Source: JAJRVH01 sp964505995 (lineage in GTDB: Bacteria > Pseudomonadota > Zetaproteobacteria > Mariprofundales > Mariprofundaceae). From it: a stretch of 23,289 nucleotides of DNA. Below the pieces are notes generated by a model, which did not search any database, was not told the origin of the DNA, and was given only the letters and a program-made list of their open reading frames with translations. This document shows positions 1 to 8,101 of the stretch, one piece after another. The stretch is from contig CAZDLB010000012.1 in the NCBI GenBank assembly GCA_964505995.1, positions 1-23,289 on the forward strand. Reading direction: 5' to 3'. Each line of letters begins with the position of its first letter. Positions within the stretch are counted from its first letter, which is position 1. A program made the position numbers and the translations under genes.

Positions 1-95
1 GCGATCGCGTGGTTTCGAAAGCCCTGCAGGCCTATGCCGCGCTGACGACCTCGGCGGATCGCGGCGGCGTGCGCGATCTGGAGCAGTTGAAGTAA
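1..95 (+). CDS. C-terminal tail of an unidentified protein (5' truncated)
   Basis: An open frame enters from the left edge (codons begin at base 3) and stops at TAA 93-95, giving about 30 residues that end in DLEQLK. The codon use is GC-rich like its neighbours, and the frame sits in the same direction as everything downstream, so it is probably the real end of a gene. I do not recognise the family from so short a tail. In many gammaproteobacteria gyrA precedes serC, but this tail gives no support for GyrA. No terminator with a T-tract follows it; there is only a 6-bp hairpin (119-133). Confidence 0.45.
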   Translation, partial: DRVVSKALQAYAALTTSADRGGVRDLEQLK

Positions 96-118
96 AGGGA
101 AGCACGAAAGGCTTATAT

Positions 119-133
119 GCATAGAAGCTATGC
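119..133 (+). other. Short inverted repeat in the intergenic region
   Basis: GCATAG (119-124) and CTATGC (128-133) are perfect inverted repeats around a 3-nt loop. The segment AGAAGCT occurs both inside it (123-129) and just after it. There is no T-tract, so it is not a convincing terminator. The rest of 96-170 holds nothing I recognise. Confidence 0.3.
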
Positions 134-172
134 TTAGAAGCTGCACATCGGGATGATTTTCGCGCGAACGCT

Positions 173-181
173 TGCTAACAT
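173..181 (+). promoter_or_regulatory. Putative extended -10 promoter of tRNA-Ala
   Basis: TGCTAACAT reads as an extended -10 element (TGn followed by TAACAT at 176-181) ending 11 nt before the first base of the mature tRNA. No good -35 is seen 16-18 nt upstream. The bases that follow (GCGCGGCC) form a GC-rich discriminator, as is usual at stringently controlled tRNA and rRNA promoters. This is inferred from sequence alone. Confidence 0.4.
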
Positions 182-192
182 GCGCGGCCATC

Positions 193-268
193 GGGGCCGT
201 AGCTCAGTTGGGAGAGCGCAGCAATCGCACTGCTGAGGTCAGGGGTTCGACTCCCCTCGGCTCCACCA
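193..268 (+). tRNA. tRNA-Ala (anticodon CGC)
   Basis: A full 76-nt cloverleaf can be folded. The acceptor stem is GGGGCCG (193-199) with CGGCTCC (258-264). The D stem is GCTC/GAGC (202-205/214-217). The anticodon stem is CAGCA/TGCTG (219-223/231-235) with loop ATCGCAC, placing CGC at 34-36. The T stem is AGGGG/CCCCT (241-245/253-257) with a TTCGACT loop. The discriminator is A265 and CCA is encoded at 266-268. The third acceptor pair is G-U, the main identity element for alanyl-tRNA synthetase, which independently supports Ala. It reads GCG codons, which are common in this GC-rich window. Confidence 0.96.
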
Positions 269-280
269 TTTTCCCGGATC

Positions 281-315
281 GGGCCGGATGCATTCATCCG
301 GCCCTTTCTGTTTTT
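281..315 (+). terminator. Rho-independent terminator after tRNA-Ala
   Basis: A perfect 10-bp stem, GGGCCGGATG (281-290) with CATCCGGCCC (295-304), closes a 4-nt CATT loop and is followed by a T-rich tract (TTTCTGTTTTT). It lies 12 nt after the tRNA CCA end and isolates the tRNA from serC. Confidence 0.9.
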
Positions 316-368
316 GGATTCCGTAACCCTGGCTGCGCGCGACCGATCCCTGGCCGGCTTTTCACTCG

Positions 369-397
369 TTGAGCAATCAGCACGCTCGGGCTATCTT
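369..397 (+). promoter_or_regulatory. Putative sigma70 promoter of serC
   Basis: TTGAGC (369-374) and TATCTT (392-397) are separated by 17 nt, each matching the sigma70 consensus at 4 of 6 positions. Transcription would start near 404, leaving a leader of about 28 nt before the serC ATG. It lies just after the tRNA terminator, where a new promoter is needed. Confidence 0.45.
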
Positions 398-431
398 GCG
401 CCGCCATCAGACACGAGAAAAGGATGCAACC

Positions 432-1514
432 ATGACCAGAAAGTACAACTTCAGTGCAGGCCCGGCGATGCTGCCGACCGCGGTGATCGAACGCGCCCAG
501 GCCGAGATGCCGGACTGGCACGGCTCGGGCATGTCCGTGATGGAGATGAGCCATCGCGGCAAGGAATACATGTCCATCGCCGAGAAGGCCGAGGCTGACC
601 TGCGCGAGGTCATGGCCATTCCCGATAACTACAAGGTGCTGTTCCTGCAGGGCGGAGCCTCGTCGCAGTTCGCGATGGTGCCGCTGAACCTGCTGGGCGA
701 CCGGAAAAGTGCGGACTATATCAACACCGGCATGTGGTCGAAGAAGGCCATTGCCGAGGCCGGGCGCTATGGCGAGGTCCATCTCGCCGCCGACACCTCG
801 GAGAGCGGCTTTACGACCGTGCCGACGCAGGCCGAGCTGAAGCTGAATCCCGATGCGGCCTATGTGCACTACACGCCGAACGAGACCATCGGCGGTGTGG
901 AATTCGACTACATCCCGGAAACCGGCGATGTGCCCTTGGTGGCGGACATGTCCTCGACCATCCTGTCGCGTCCGATCGATGTATCGAAATTCGGACTGAT
1001 CTACGCCGGCGCGCAGAAGAACATCGGCCCGGCGGGGCTGTGCATCGTCATCGTCCGCGAGGATCTGCTCGGCAAGGCCAGGGATTTCACGCCGACGATG
1101 TTCAACTATGAAATCCACGCCAAGGCCGGTTCGATGTACAACACGCCGCCGACCTATGCCTGGTACATGGCAGGCCTGGTGTTCGAATGGATCCGGGACA
1201 ACGGCGGCCTGACCGCGATGGCCGAGGTGAACAGGCGCAAGGCCGAGAAGCTCTATGCCGTGATCGACGAGAGCAGCTTCTATGCCAATCCGGTGGCGAA
1301 GAACGCGCGCTCGTGGATGAATGTGCCGTTCACGCTGGCCGATCCCGAGCTCGACGGGCTCTTCCTCGCCAAGGCCGCCGAGCGGGGTCTGATCACGCTC
1401 AAGGGACACCGTTCCGTCGGCGGCATGCGCGCCAGCATCTACAACGCGATGCCGGAGGAGGGCGTGGATGCGCTCTGCGCCTTCATGAAGGAGTTCGAGC
1501 GCGAGCACGGCTGA
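432..1514 (+). CDS. serC: Phosphoserine aminotransferase
   Basis: SerC is a cytosolic PLP-dependent class V aminotransferase. It converts 3-phosphohydroxypyruvate and glutamate to phosphoserine (serine pathway) and also acts in the DXP-dependent route to pyridoxal phosphate. The protein is 360 aa, the usual length. It begins MTRKYNFSAGPAMLP, the family N-terminus. The PLP lysine is K196 in YAGAQKNIGPAGL, and the C-terminal GHRSVGGMRASIYNAMP block is conserved. The ATG at 432 is chosen because it begins the conserved N-terminus and follows AAAAGGA; longer in-frame starts add only non-conserved residues. In gammaproteobacteria serC is often followed by pheA or aroA, but here a membrane protease follows after 43 nt. 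Confidence 0.97.
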   Translation: MTRKYNFSAGPAMLPTAVIERAQAEMPDWHGSGMSVMEMSHRGKEYMSIAEKAEADLREVMAIPDNYKVLFLQGGASSQFAMVPLNLLGDRKSADYINTGMWSKKAIAEAGRYGEVHLAADTSESGFTTVPTQAELKLNPDAAYVHYTPNETIGGVEFDYIPETGDVPLVADMSSTILSRPIDVSKFGLIYAGAQKNIGPAGLCIVIVREDLLGKARDFTPTMFNYEIHAKAGSMYNTPPTYAWYMAGLVFEWIRDNGGLTAMAEVNRRKAEKLYAVIDESSFYANPVAKNARSWMNVPFTLADPELDGLFLAKAAERGLITLKGHRSVGGMRASIYNAMPEEGVDALCAFMKEFEREHG

Positions 1515-1557
1515 ACGGATGCTGGCTTCGATCGGGCGGTCGGGCAGGCTGTAGCGC

Positions 1558-2220
1558 ATGGATGTCAACGCGATCATTCAGGGCATCAGCATCTGGGCGC
1601 TGCCGGTGGTGCTGGCCGTCGTGCTGCACGAGGTCGCGCACGGATGGGTCGCCGAACGCCTCGGGGACGATACGGCCCGCTGGATGGGAAGGCTGACGCT
1701 CAACCCGCTGAAGCATATCGATCCCATCGGCACCGTGGTGATCCCGATCGCGCTGATCGTCATCGGCTCCCCGATCCTGTTCGGCTATGCCAAGCCGGTG
1801 CCGGTGGATTTCCGCAAACTCAGGCGGCCGAAGCAGGACATGGTCTGGGTGGCGCTGGCCGGCCCCGCGGCCAATATCCTGCTGGCGCTGGCCTCGGCCC
1901 TAGTGCTGTGGCTGAGCGTGCATCTGCAGGCATCCGCGGCCTGGGTAGCCGAGCCGCTGTCGTTGATGTGCCAGGCCTCGATCCTGATCAACATCGTGCT
2001 GTGCATCTTCAATCTGATTCCGCTGCCGCCGCTGGACGGGGGCAGGGTGGCCGTTGGCCTGCTGCCGGGCCCGGCGGCCTATCGGCTTTCACGGCTGGAA
2101 CCCTACGGCTTTATCATCGTTGTCGCGCTGCTGCTGCTGGGCGTGATCCAACAAACCATCGGCCCGATCATCATGGGCCTGAGCAGCTGGCTGATCGGGC
2201 TTTCCATTCCGCTGAACTAA
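1558..2220 (+). CDS. Site-2 protease family (M50) membrane metalloprotease, compact YwhC-like type
   Basis: This is a 220-aa multi-pass membrane protein with the M50 zinc-protease signatures. HEVAH at residues 24-28 (H24, E25, H28) lies in the first hydrophobic segment, and the LDGG motif supplies the third ligand, D160, within NLIPLPPLDGG. It lacks the PDZ domains of RseP, which is encoded separately at 8098, so it belongs to the short PDZ-less subfamily whose substrates are mostly unknown. The ATG at 1558 is the first in frame. It starts 43 nt after serC and is probably cotranscribed with it, and the rpsB promoter follows. The family call is firm; substrate and physiological role cannot be read from the sequence. 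Confidence 0.9.
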   Translation: MDVNAIIQGISIWALPVVLAVVLHEVAHGWVAERLGDDTARWMGRLTLNPLKHIDPIGTVVIPIALIVIGSPILFGYAKPVPVDFRKLRRPKQDMVWVALAGPAANILLALASALVLWLSVHLQASAAWVAEPLSLMCQASILINIVLCIFNLIPLPPLDGGRVAVGLLPGPAAYRLSRLEPYGFIIVVALLLLGVIQQTIGPIIMGLSSWLIGLSIPLN

Positions 2221-2268
2221 ACCGGTACGGCGGCGAGCTTCATCGCCCGCCGCGAACGGCCAAAGTGC

Positions 2269-2297
2269 TTGCAAACTTGCAGCCCTTTCGCTAGAAA
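2269..2297 (+). promoter_or_regulatory. Putative sigma70 promoter of the rpsB-tsf unit
   Basis: TTGCAA (2269-2274) and TAGAAA (2292-2297) are 17 nt apart, each with 4 of 6 consensus matches. They are followed immediately by a GC-only stretch (2299-2310, GCGCGCCGCCCG), the type of discriminator linked to ppGpp/DksA control of ribosomal genes. Transcription would start near 2304, giving a leader of about 118 nt before rpsB. The position, directly upstream of the ribosomal genes, supports it. Confidence 0.55.
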
Positions 2298-2303
2298 GCG
2301 CGC

Positions 2304-2421
2304 CGCCCGCGACGGCGCTGCGTGCCGGGCGGGAACATCGCACACGGACCGATCCATTGTGCCGACGGCAGCGCATGCCGGACGGTTCCGGACCGTGGAG
2401 GATCAAACAATCGGAGGACGC
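2304..2421 (+). promoter_or_regulatory. rpsB 5' leader with two mutually exclusive small hairpins
   Basis: The untranslated stretch before rpsB is about 118 nt. Within it, CCGGA (2378-2382) can pair with TCCGG (2387-2391), or ACGGT (2382-2386) can pair with ACCGT (2392-2396); both cannot form together. A strong Shine-Dalgarno GGAGGA (2413-2418) follows. In gammaproteobacteria rpsB is autoregulated by S2 through a structured leader. Whether this leader belongs to that class cannot be decided by eye. Confidence 0.3.
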
Positions 2422-3228
2422 ATGTCACAATTTACCATGAAACAACTGCTCGAGGCCGGTGTTCACTTCGGCCATCAGACCCGCCGCTGGAACCCGAAGA
2501 TGGCGCCGTATATCTTCGGTCAGCGCAACGGCATCCACATCATCGATCTGCAGAAGACGCTGCGCATGGCCAATGAAACCTATTCCTTCATGCGCGAGCT
2601 GGCGGCGGCCGGCGGTCGCGTGCTGTTCGTCGGCACCAAGCGCCAGGCCCGCGACGCGATCAAGGAAGAGGCCTCCCGCGCCGGCCAGTTCTACGTCAAT
2701 CACCGCTGGCTGGGCGGCACGCTGACCAACTTCGCCACCGTGCAGCAGTCGGTGCGCAAGATGAAGGATCTGCAGCGCCAGAAGGAAGAGGGCGTATTCG
2801 AGCTGCTGACGAAGAAGGAGGCCCTGCACAAGCAGCGTGAGCTGGACAAGCTGGAGCGCTCGCTTGGCGGCATCAAGGACATGGTGCAGCTGCCGGACTG
2901 CCTGTTCGTCATCGACGTGCGCAAGGAAGACCTGGCCGTGAAGGAGGCCCAGAAGCTTGGCATTCCGGTCGTGGCCGTCGTTGATACCAACTGCGATCCG
3001 TCCGGCATCGACTACATCATCCCGGGCAACGACGACGCGATTCGCGCCGTGCGCCTGTTCTGCAGCAAGATGGCCGATGCGCTGCTCGAGGGAACTGAGG
3101 CCTGGCAGCTTGAGCATGCCGAGGATGGTGCGGACATCGTCGAGGCGATGGCGGTGGCCGCCGAGGAATCGGAGGACGCCCAGGAAGCCGGCACCGAGGC
3201 GGGAGATGCTTCCGCCGAGGCGGCATAA
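2422..3228 (+). CDS. rpsB: 30S ribosomal protein S2
   Basis: S2 binds the 30S subunit late in assembly and is needed for S1 recruitment. The 268-aa product starts [19 protein letters not shown] and carries the family blocks [32 protein letters not shown] and [12 protein letters not shown]. The ATG at 2422 is preceded by GGAGGA at ideal spacing; the in-frame extension upstream has no homology and overlaps the promoter. Compared with E. coli S2 (241 aa) it carries an extra acidic, Ala/Glu-rich C-terminal tail of about 38 residues without Lys or Arg, which is common in some lineages and probably disordered. tsf follows after 31 nt, the usual rpsB-tsf pairing. Confidence 0.98.
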   Translation: MSQFTMKQLLEAGVHFGHQTRRWNPKMAPYIFGQRNGIHIIDLQKTLRMANETYSFMRELAAAGGRVLFVGTKRQARDAIKEEASRAGQFYVNHRWLGGTLTNFATVQQSVRKMKDLQRQKEEGVFELLTKKEALHKQRELDKLERSLGGIKDMVQLPDCLFVIDVRKEDLAVKEAQKLGIPVVAVVDTNCDPSGIDYIIPGNDDAIRAVRLFCSKMADALLEGTEAWQLEHAEDGADIVEAMAVAAEESEDAQEAGTEAGDASAEAA

Positions 3229-3259
3229 ACGATTACAAGACTGATTCCGGAGGATTCGA

Positions 3260-4135
3260 ATGAGCCAGATTACGGCTGCTGATGTGAAGAAACTGCGCGA
3301 GCTGACCGGCGCAGGCATGATGGATTGCAAGAAGGCCCTGAGCGAAACGAACGGGGATATGGATGCCGCGGTGGACTATTTGCGCAAGAAGGGGCTGTCC
3401 GCCGCAGCGAAGAAGGCCGGGCGTGTGGCCGCCGAGGGCCTCGTCGCCACGCTGACCGAGGGCGGCAAGGGCGTCGTCGTTGAGGTCAATGCCGAGACCG
3501 ACTTCGTCAGCAAGAACGAGAAGTTCGTCAACTTCGTCAATGCCATTGCCAGGATCATCCTGGACAAGAACCCGGCCGATCTCGACGCCCTGAAGGCACT
3601 GCCCTTCGATGACGAGCTGACCGTCGAGCAGGCGCTGTCGCAGCTGATCGCGACGATCGGCGAGAACATGAGCATCCGTCGCTTCAAGCGCATCGAGGTG
3701 GACGGCACGGCGGCAGCCTATGTGCATGGCGCCGGCAAGATCGGCGTGCTGATCGGTTTCGAGGGCGATGTCGATGCGTCGCTGGCGCGCAACATTGCAA
3801 TGCATGTTGCGGCCGCCAATCCGTCGTACATCTCCCGCGACGATGTTGATGCCGAGGCCGTGGAGCGCGAGCGTTCCGTGCTGACCGAGCGCGCGCTTGC
3901 CAGCGGCAAGCCCGAGGCAATCGTCGAGAAGATCGTGGCCGGCCAGTTGAACAAGTTCTATTCCGAGGTCTGTCTGCTGGAACAGGACTTCGTCATGGAT
4001 ACCGACCGGAAGGTTGGTGATGTCCTCGGCGATGCCAGGATTGTTTCGATGACCCGCTTCCAGCTCGGCGAGGGTATCGAGAAGGAAGAGGCCGATTTTG
4101 CCGCCGAGGTGGCGGCGCAGGTTCAGGGCGGCTGA
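3260..4135 (+). CDS. tsf: Translation elongation factor Ts
   Basis: EF-Ts is the cytosolic nucleotide exchange factor that releases GDP from EF-Tu. The 291-aa product has the N-terminal UBA-like domain ([21 protein letters not shown], residues 1-21, then DCKKAL) and the TDFV motif at residues 80-83, whose Asp and Phe enter the EF-Tu G domain. The two core subdomains follow, including the C-terminal LLEQDFVMD block. The length fits E. coli EF-Ts (283 aa). ATG 3260 is preceded by GGAGGA. The stop is 2 nt before pyrH, so the two genes are probably translationally coupled. Nothing is unusual. Confidence 0.98.
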   Translation: MSQITAADVKKLRELTGAGMMDCKKALSETNGDMDAAVDYLRKKGLSAAAKKAGRVAAEGLVATLTEGGKGVVVEVNAETDFVSKNEKFVNFVNAIARIILDKNPADLDALKALPFDDELTVEQALSQLIATIGENMSIRRFKRIEVDGTAAAYVHGAGKIGVLIGFEGDVDASLARNIAMHVAAANPSYISRDDVDAEAVERERSVLTERALASGKPEAIVEKIVAGQLNKFYSEVCLLEQDFVMDTDRKVGDVLGDARIVSMTRFQLGEGIEKEEADFAAEVAAQVQGG

Positions 4136-4137
4136 AC

Positions 4138-4890
4138 ATGCCATCGTCCTCGCCGGCAGCCGATGCGAAGCGCCCGTTCCGGCGGGTGCTGCTGAAGCTG
4201 TCCGGCGAGGTTCTGATGGGGAACACTCCATACGGCATTGATCCGGAAACCATCCAGCGCCTGGCCGGGGAGCTGATCGAGGTCCGCAACTCCGGCGTGG
4301 AGCTGGCCATTGTCATCGGTGGCGGCAACATCTTCCGCGGCATGAGCGGCACGGCCTCGGGGATGGATCGGGCCAGCGCCGATTACATGGGCATGCTGGC
4401 CACGGTCATGAACGCCATTGCGCTGCAGGATGCGATCGAGCGCCAGGGGGCGATCGTTCGCGTGATCTCGGCGCTGCACATCCAGGAGGTCGCCGAGCCC
4501 TATATCCGCCGCAGGGCGCTGCGGCATCTGGAGAAGGGACGCATCCTGATCTTTGCCGCCGGTACCGGAAACCCCTATTTCACGACCGATACGGCCGCCA
4601 GCCTGCGGGCCATGGAGATCCAGGCCGATGCGGTCCTCAAGGGCACGAAGGTGGATGGCGTCTATGATTCCGATCCAGCCAGGAATCCCGATGCGCGTCG
4701 TTATGATACGGTGACCTATACCGAGGCCCTGACGAAGCGGCTTGGGGTCATGGATGCGACGGCGATGTCGCTGTGCCGGGACAATCAGATGCCGATCGTC
4801 GTCTTCGATGTCACGACGCCGGGGCAGATGCTCAAAGCCGTGTCGGGCGAGCGGGTCGGCACCATCGTTCGGGAGGATGAGGATGTTTGA
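4138..4890 (+). CDS. pyrH: Uridylate kinase (UMP kinase)
   Basis: PyrH phosphorylates UMP to UDP with ATP in pyrimidine nucleotide synthesis. It belongs to the amino-acid-kinase fold family, is hexameric, and is allosterically controlled by GTP and UTP in other bacteria. The 250-aa protein shows VLLKLSGE (K20, nucleotide binding), GGGNIFRG (residues 61-68) and the [15 protein letters not shown] block that binds UMP and ATP. It is about 9 residues longer at the N-terminus than E. coli PyrH, as a low-complexity [10 protein letters not shown] start. No other suitable start lies before the conserved core. Its last 8 nt overlap frr. Confidence 0.97.
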   Translation: MPSSSPAADAKRPFRRVLLKLSGEVLMGNTPYGIDPETIQRLAGELIEVRNSGVELAIVIGGGNIFRGMSGTASGMDRASADYMGMLATVMNAIALQDAIERQGAIVRVISALHIQEVAEPYIRRRALRHLEKGRILIFAAGTGNPYFTTDTAASLRAMEIQADAVLKGTKVDGVYDSDPARNPDARRYDTVTYTEALTKRLGVMDATAMSLCRDNQMPIVVFDVTTPGQMLKAVSGERVGTIVREDEDV

Positions 4891-5428
4891 TGCAATCAAG
4901 GCACGCATGGAAAAAAGCATAACAGCACTGAAATCCGAACTGGCCACGATCCGGACCGGACGCGCCAATGCCTCGCTCCTGGACCAGGTTCGGGTTTCCT
5001 ATTACGGCTCCGAGGTTCCCGTCAATCAGGTCGGCAACATCTCGGTTCCCGAGCCCCGGATGCTCGTGATTACCCCGTGGGAAAAGAGCATCATCGGTGA
5101 CATCGAGAAGGCCATCCAGAAATCCGAGCTGGGCCTGAATCCGACCAGCGACGGCGAGGTCGTGCGCATCGTGTTGCCGGAGCTGACCGAGGAACGGCGC
5201 AAGGAGCTGGTCAAGCAGGTGCGCGCCATCGGCGAGAAGGCGCGCGTATCGATCCGCAACATCCGCCGCGATGCCAACGATGACGTGAAGAAGCAGGTCA
5301 GGGAAGAGGGCCTTTCCGAGGATGAGGCCAAGCGTCTGCAGGATCAGATTCAGAAGATTACCGACGAATTCATCGCCGAAGTCGATCAGATCATCGAACA
5401 CAAAGAAACCGATATCCTGACGGTCTGA
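4883..5428 (+). CDS. frr: Ribosome recycling factor
   Basis: RRF, with EF-G, splits post-termination ribosomes. The 181-aa product has the family pattern: an N-terminal helix with the IRTGRAN motif, a beta-rich domain II with ITPWEKS, and the C-terminal [10 protein letters not shown] and [15 protein letters not shown] helices. ATG 4883 lies inside the end of pyrH (8-nt overlap) and uses GGAGGA at 4872-4877, which is part of pyrH coding sequence. A frame extension upstream is only a pyrH shadow. The stop codon shares its last base with the uppS ATG (TGATG), so pyrH-frr-uppS form a coupled string. Confidence 0.97.
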   Translation: MFDAIKARMEKSITALKSELATIRTGRANASLLDQVRVSYYGSEVPVNQVGNISVPEPRMLVITPWEKSIIGDIEKAIQKSELGLNPTSDGEVVRIVLPELTEERRKELVKQVRAIGEKARVSIRNIRRDANDDVKKQVREEGLSEDEAKRLQDQIQKITDEFIAEVDQIIEHKETDILTV

Positions 5429-6180
5429 TGGCCCTGCCCGAAACGCCGCTGGGCGGACGGACTCCGCATCATGTCGGCATCATCATGGACGGCAATGGCC
5501 GCTGGGCCAGGGCCCGTGGTCTGGCGCGGCTGAACGGCCACCGTGAAGGCGCAGCCCGCGCACGCGATGTCGTGGAATGGGCCGATGCCCTGGGGATCCG
5601 TCAGCTCTCCCTTTACGCCTTTTCCACCGAGAACTGGGAACGCCCCAGGCGGGAGGTTCAGGGGCTGATGCGGCTGCTGGCCACGCTGCTGCCGCGCGAG
5701 ATTCCGGGCATGCGCGAGAATCGGGTGCGTCTGCGCGTGCTCGGCGATATCTCCCGACTGCCTGCTGCGGCGCGACGGGCGGTGGAAAAGGCGTGTGAGG
5801 AAACGCGGGAGCACGATGGTCTGCAGCTGATCCTGTGTCTGAACTATGGCGGGCAGCAGGAGATCCTCGAAGGCATCCGTCGTCTTGTTGCGTCCTGTGC
5901 CAGTGAAGAAGAACTGCAACGACGCCTGCAGGCGCTGAGCCCCGCCGAATTCCGCCGCTATCTGTGGTGCTCCGATCTGGAACCGGTGGATCTGCTGATC
6001 CGCACCGGAGGGGAGAAGCGGATCTCCAATTTTCATCTCTGGGATGCCGCCTATGCGGAGCTGTATTTCACCGATTGCCTGTGGCCCGATTTCTCCCGCG
6101 ACGAACTGGAAGCCGCGCTGAAGGATTATGCCGCGCGCGAGCGGCGTTTCGGCCGCATCAGCGAGCAGATCGGTCGATGA
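5428..6180 (+). CDS. uppS: Undecaprenyl diphosphate synthase (cis-prenyltransferase)
   Basis: UppS adds eight cis isoprene units to farnesyl diphosphate. The product becomes the lipid carrier for peptidoglycan and O-antigen building blocks. The 250-aa protein carries HVGIIMDGNGRWA, with the catalytic Asp at D21 and the diphosphate-binding GNGR after it. It also has the YAFSTENW block, LNYGGQQEI, and the C-terminal DLLIRTGGEKRISNF and LWPDF motifs. All family signatures are intact. The start overlaps the frr stop by one base, and the stop overlaps cdsA by 4 nt (ATGA). The isoprenoid donor is supplied by the pathway that includes dxr two genes downstream. Confidence 0.97.
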   Translation: MALPETPLGGRTPHHVGIIMDGNGRWARARGLARLNGHREGAARARDVVEWADALGIRQLSLYAFSTENWERPRREVQGLMRLLATLLPREIPGMRENRVRLRVLGDISRLPAAARRAVEKACEETREHDGLQLILCLNYGGQQEILEGIRRLVASCASEEELQRRLQALSPAEFRRYLWCSDLEPVDLLIRTGGEKRISNFHLWDAAYAELYFTDCLWPDFSRDELEAALKDYAARERRFGRISEQIGR

Positions 6181-6959
6181 ACGAGCTGGGAAAGCGCGTT
6201 CTGACGGCCCTGGTACTGATCGCTGCCGGGTGGTTCTGGTATGTGGAGCTTCCCGAAGATGGCTTTCGCATCGGCGCTGCCCTGATCGGGCTGCTGGCGA
6301 GCTGGGAGCTGATTGCACTGCTGCGGCTGAATCCCGGATGGGCCTATCTGGCTGGCTGCCTGGTCTTCTGGGGCGGTTTTGCCTTCTCCGAACATTGGGC
6401 GATGGATCTGCCGCTGCTGCTTCTGTTCTGGTTCATGCTGTTTGCGCTGGCCAGCCGCCGAGCTTCCCAGTCCTTCGAGGCCTTCGCGGCCGCGGCATGG
6501 CTCATGTTCTGGCTGGTGGCCACATTGTTCATTCTCGTTTCAACGCACCAGATAGAGCAAGGGCGCATGCTGATCCTCGGCGCCTGTCTGGGCATCTGGA
6601 GCTCCGACATCGCCGCCTATTTTGTCGGCCGGGCGCTGGGTCGGAGCAAGCTGTGCATCCATATCAGCCCCGGCAAGTCCGTCGAGGGATTGATCGGGGG
6701 GCTGATCTTCGGCGTCGGGGCCGCAGGCTGGGTATGGCTGCAGGCAGGGCTGTTTGAGCCCCTGCAGGCCGTGGCTCTCGGCATCCTCGTCGTGCTCGCC
6801 GGAGTGCTGGGCGATCTTTCGGAATCCTCGGTCAAACGCATGCTTGGTGCCAAGGACAGCGGTCGTCTGCTTCCAGGCCATGGCGGCATCCTCGATCGCG
6901 TCGATGCACTGCTGACGGGCATTCCCGTGGCCTGGCTGGTCGGGGAGATGCTGACATGA
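6177..6959 (+). CDS. cdsA: Phosphatidate cytidylyltransferase (CDP-diacylglycerol synthase)
   Basis: CdsA makes CDP-diacylglycerol from phosphatidic acid and CTP in the inner membrane, the branch point for all phospholipids. The 260-aa sequence is strongly hydrophobic with about seven or eight membrane segments. Near the C-terminus it carries the full family signature: S-x-V-K-R, then KDSGRLLPGHGGILDRVD, with the metal-binding Asp residues intact. ATG 6177 overlaps the uppS stop (ATGA), and its own stop overlaps the dxr start in the same way. It is slightly shorter than E. coli CdsA (285 aa), within family range. Confidence 0.96.
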   Translation: MNELGKRVLTALVLIAAGWFWYVELPEDGFRIGAALIGLLASWELIALLRLNPGWAYLAGCLVFWGGFAFSEHWAMDLPLLLLFWFMLFALASRRASQSFEAFAAAAWLMFWLVATLFILVSTHQIEQGRMLILGACLGIWSSDIAAYFVGRALGRSKLCIHISPGKSVEGLIGGLIFGVGAAGWVWLQAGLFEPLQAVALGILVVLAGVLGDLSESSVKRMLGAKDSGRLLPGHGGILDRVDALLTGIPVAWLVGEMLT

Positions 6960-8101
6960 GGCTCACGATTCTGGGTGCCACCGGTTCCATCGGCCGCAGC
7001 ACAGCGGATATCATCCAGAGACATCCGGACCGATTCACCGCGCATGCGCTGGTCGGCCATCGCAATGCCGAGCGCATGCTGGAGCTGGCCTGCCTGCTGC
7101 ATCCGCAGTGGGTGGTCATGACCGATGTCGCGGGTTTCGACTCCCTTCGCGGCCGACTGCCGGCCGGCATCCGGCTGGAGGCGGGCATGGATGCGGCCGT
7201 GGCCCTGTGCGAGGCGGCGGAAACGGACATGGTCATGGCGGCCATGGTGGGTTCAGCCGGCATTCCGGCCACGCTGGCCGCAGTGCGTGCCGGCAAGCGG
7301 GTGGGACTGGCGAACAAGGAATGCCTCGTGACGGCCGGTTCCATCTTCATGCAGGCCGCCAGGGAATCGGGCGCGGAGCTGGTGCCGGTGGATTCGGAAC
7401 ATGCGGCGATTCACCAGTGCCTGGTTGGCCATGATCGAAGCTCGATCCGCCGGGTCATCCTGACCGCATCGGGTGGCCCATTCCGCGATCGCGAACCGGC
7501 AAGCCTGAACAACGTCACTCCGGAAGAGGCCATTGCGCACCCGAACTGGGACATGGGAGCGAAGATCAGCGTGGATTCGGCCACGATGATGAACAAGGCG
7601 CTGGAGCTCATCGAGGCACGCTGGCTGTTCGATCTCGATCCGTCCCGGCTTGAGGCGCTGATCCATCCGCAGAGCATCGTGCATGGCCTTGTGGAATACG
7701 CCGACGGCTCGGTGCTGGCCCAGCTGGCCATGCCCGACATGCGCATGCCCATTGCCTATGCGATGCAGACCGAACCGCGGCTGTCCACCGGCATTGACTG
7801 GCTGGACCTGGCGGGTGCCGGGCGACTCGAATTCCAGGCCGTGGATGAACGGCGCTTCCCAGCCATGCGCATCGTGCGCCAGGTCATGGCCGGCGAGGAT
7901 TCACTTGCGATCAGCATGAATGCGGCCAATGAGGTCGCCAACGAGGCCTTCCGCAATGGACGGATCGGATTCATGGATATCGTTGCGACCGTCGAAAGGG
8001 TTCTGCAAAGGGTGGAAAATATCCACGTTGGCGATCTTGACGCGGTGTGGTCGCTTGACGCGCATGCCCGGAGGCTTGCGCGCGAGGTGATCGAAGGATG
8101 A
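6956..8101 (+). CDS. dxr: 1-deoxy-D-xylulose 5-phosphate reductoisomerase
   Basis: Dxr (IspC) makes 2-C-methyl-D-erythritol 4-phosphate, the committed step of the non-mevalonate isoprenoid pathway, using NADPH and a divalent metal; fosmidomycin targets it. The 381-aa protein has the dinucleotide motif GATGSIG (residues 7-13), LANKECLVTAG, and the metal site PVDSEH with D146 and E148. E217 lies in NKALELIEARWLF, and HPQSIVH and the NAANE block are present. The loop between the first metal motif and SGGPF is about 10 residues shorter than in E. coli, as in many other bacteria. It overlaps cdsA and rseP by 4 nt each. Confidence 0.98.
   Translation: MRLTILGATGSIGRSTADIIQRHPDRFTAHALVGHRNAERMLELACLLHPQWVVMTDVAGFDSLRGRLPAGIRLEAGMDAAVALCEAAETDMVMAAMVGSAGIPATLAAVRAGKRVGLANKECLVTAGSIFMQAARESGAELVPVDSEHAAIHQCLVGHDRSSIRRVILTASGGPFRDREPASLNNVTPEEAIAHPNWDMGAKISVDSATMMNKALELIEARWLFDLDPSRLEALIHPQSIVHGLVEYADGSVLAQLAMPDMRMPIAYAMQTEPRLSTGIDWLDLAGAGRLEFQAVDERRFPAMRIVRQVMAGEDSLAISMNAANEVANEAFRNGRIGFMDIVATVERVLQRVENIHVGDLDAVWSLDAHARRLAREVIEG

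Noticed and set aside
172..372. Small + strand open frame across the tRNA
   Set aside because: It runs through a complete tRNA-Ala gene and its terminator, so it is not coding.
294..1577. 427-codon minus-strand frame opposite serC
   Set aside because: A shadow frame; serC on the + strand is unmistakable, and the antisense frame would run into the tRNA terminator.
2269..2421. N-terminally extended S2 starting at 2269
   Set aside because: The extra residues are not S2-like and overlap the promoter; ATG 2422 has an ideal ribosome site and the conserved N-terminus.
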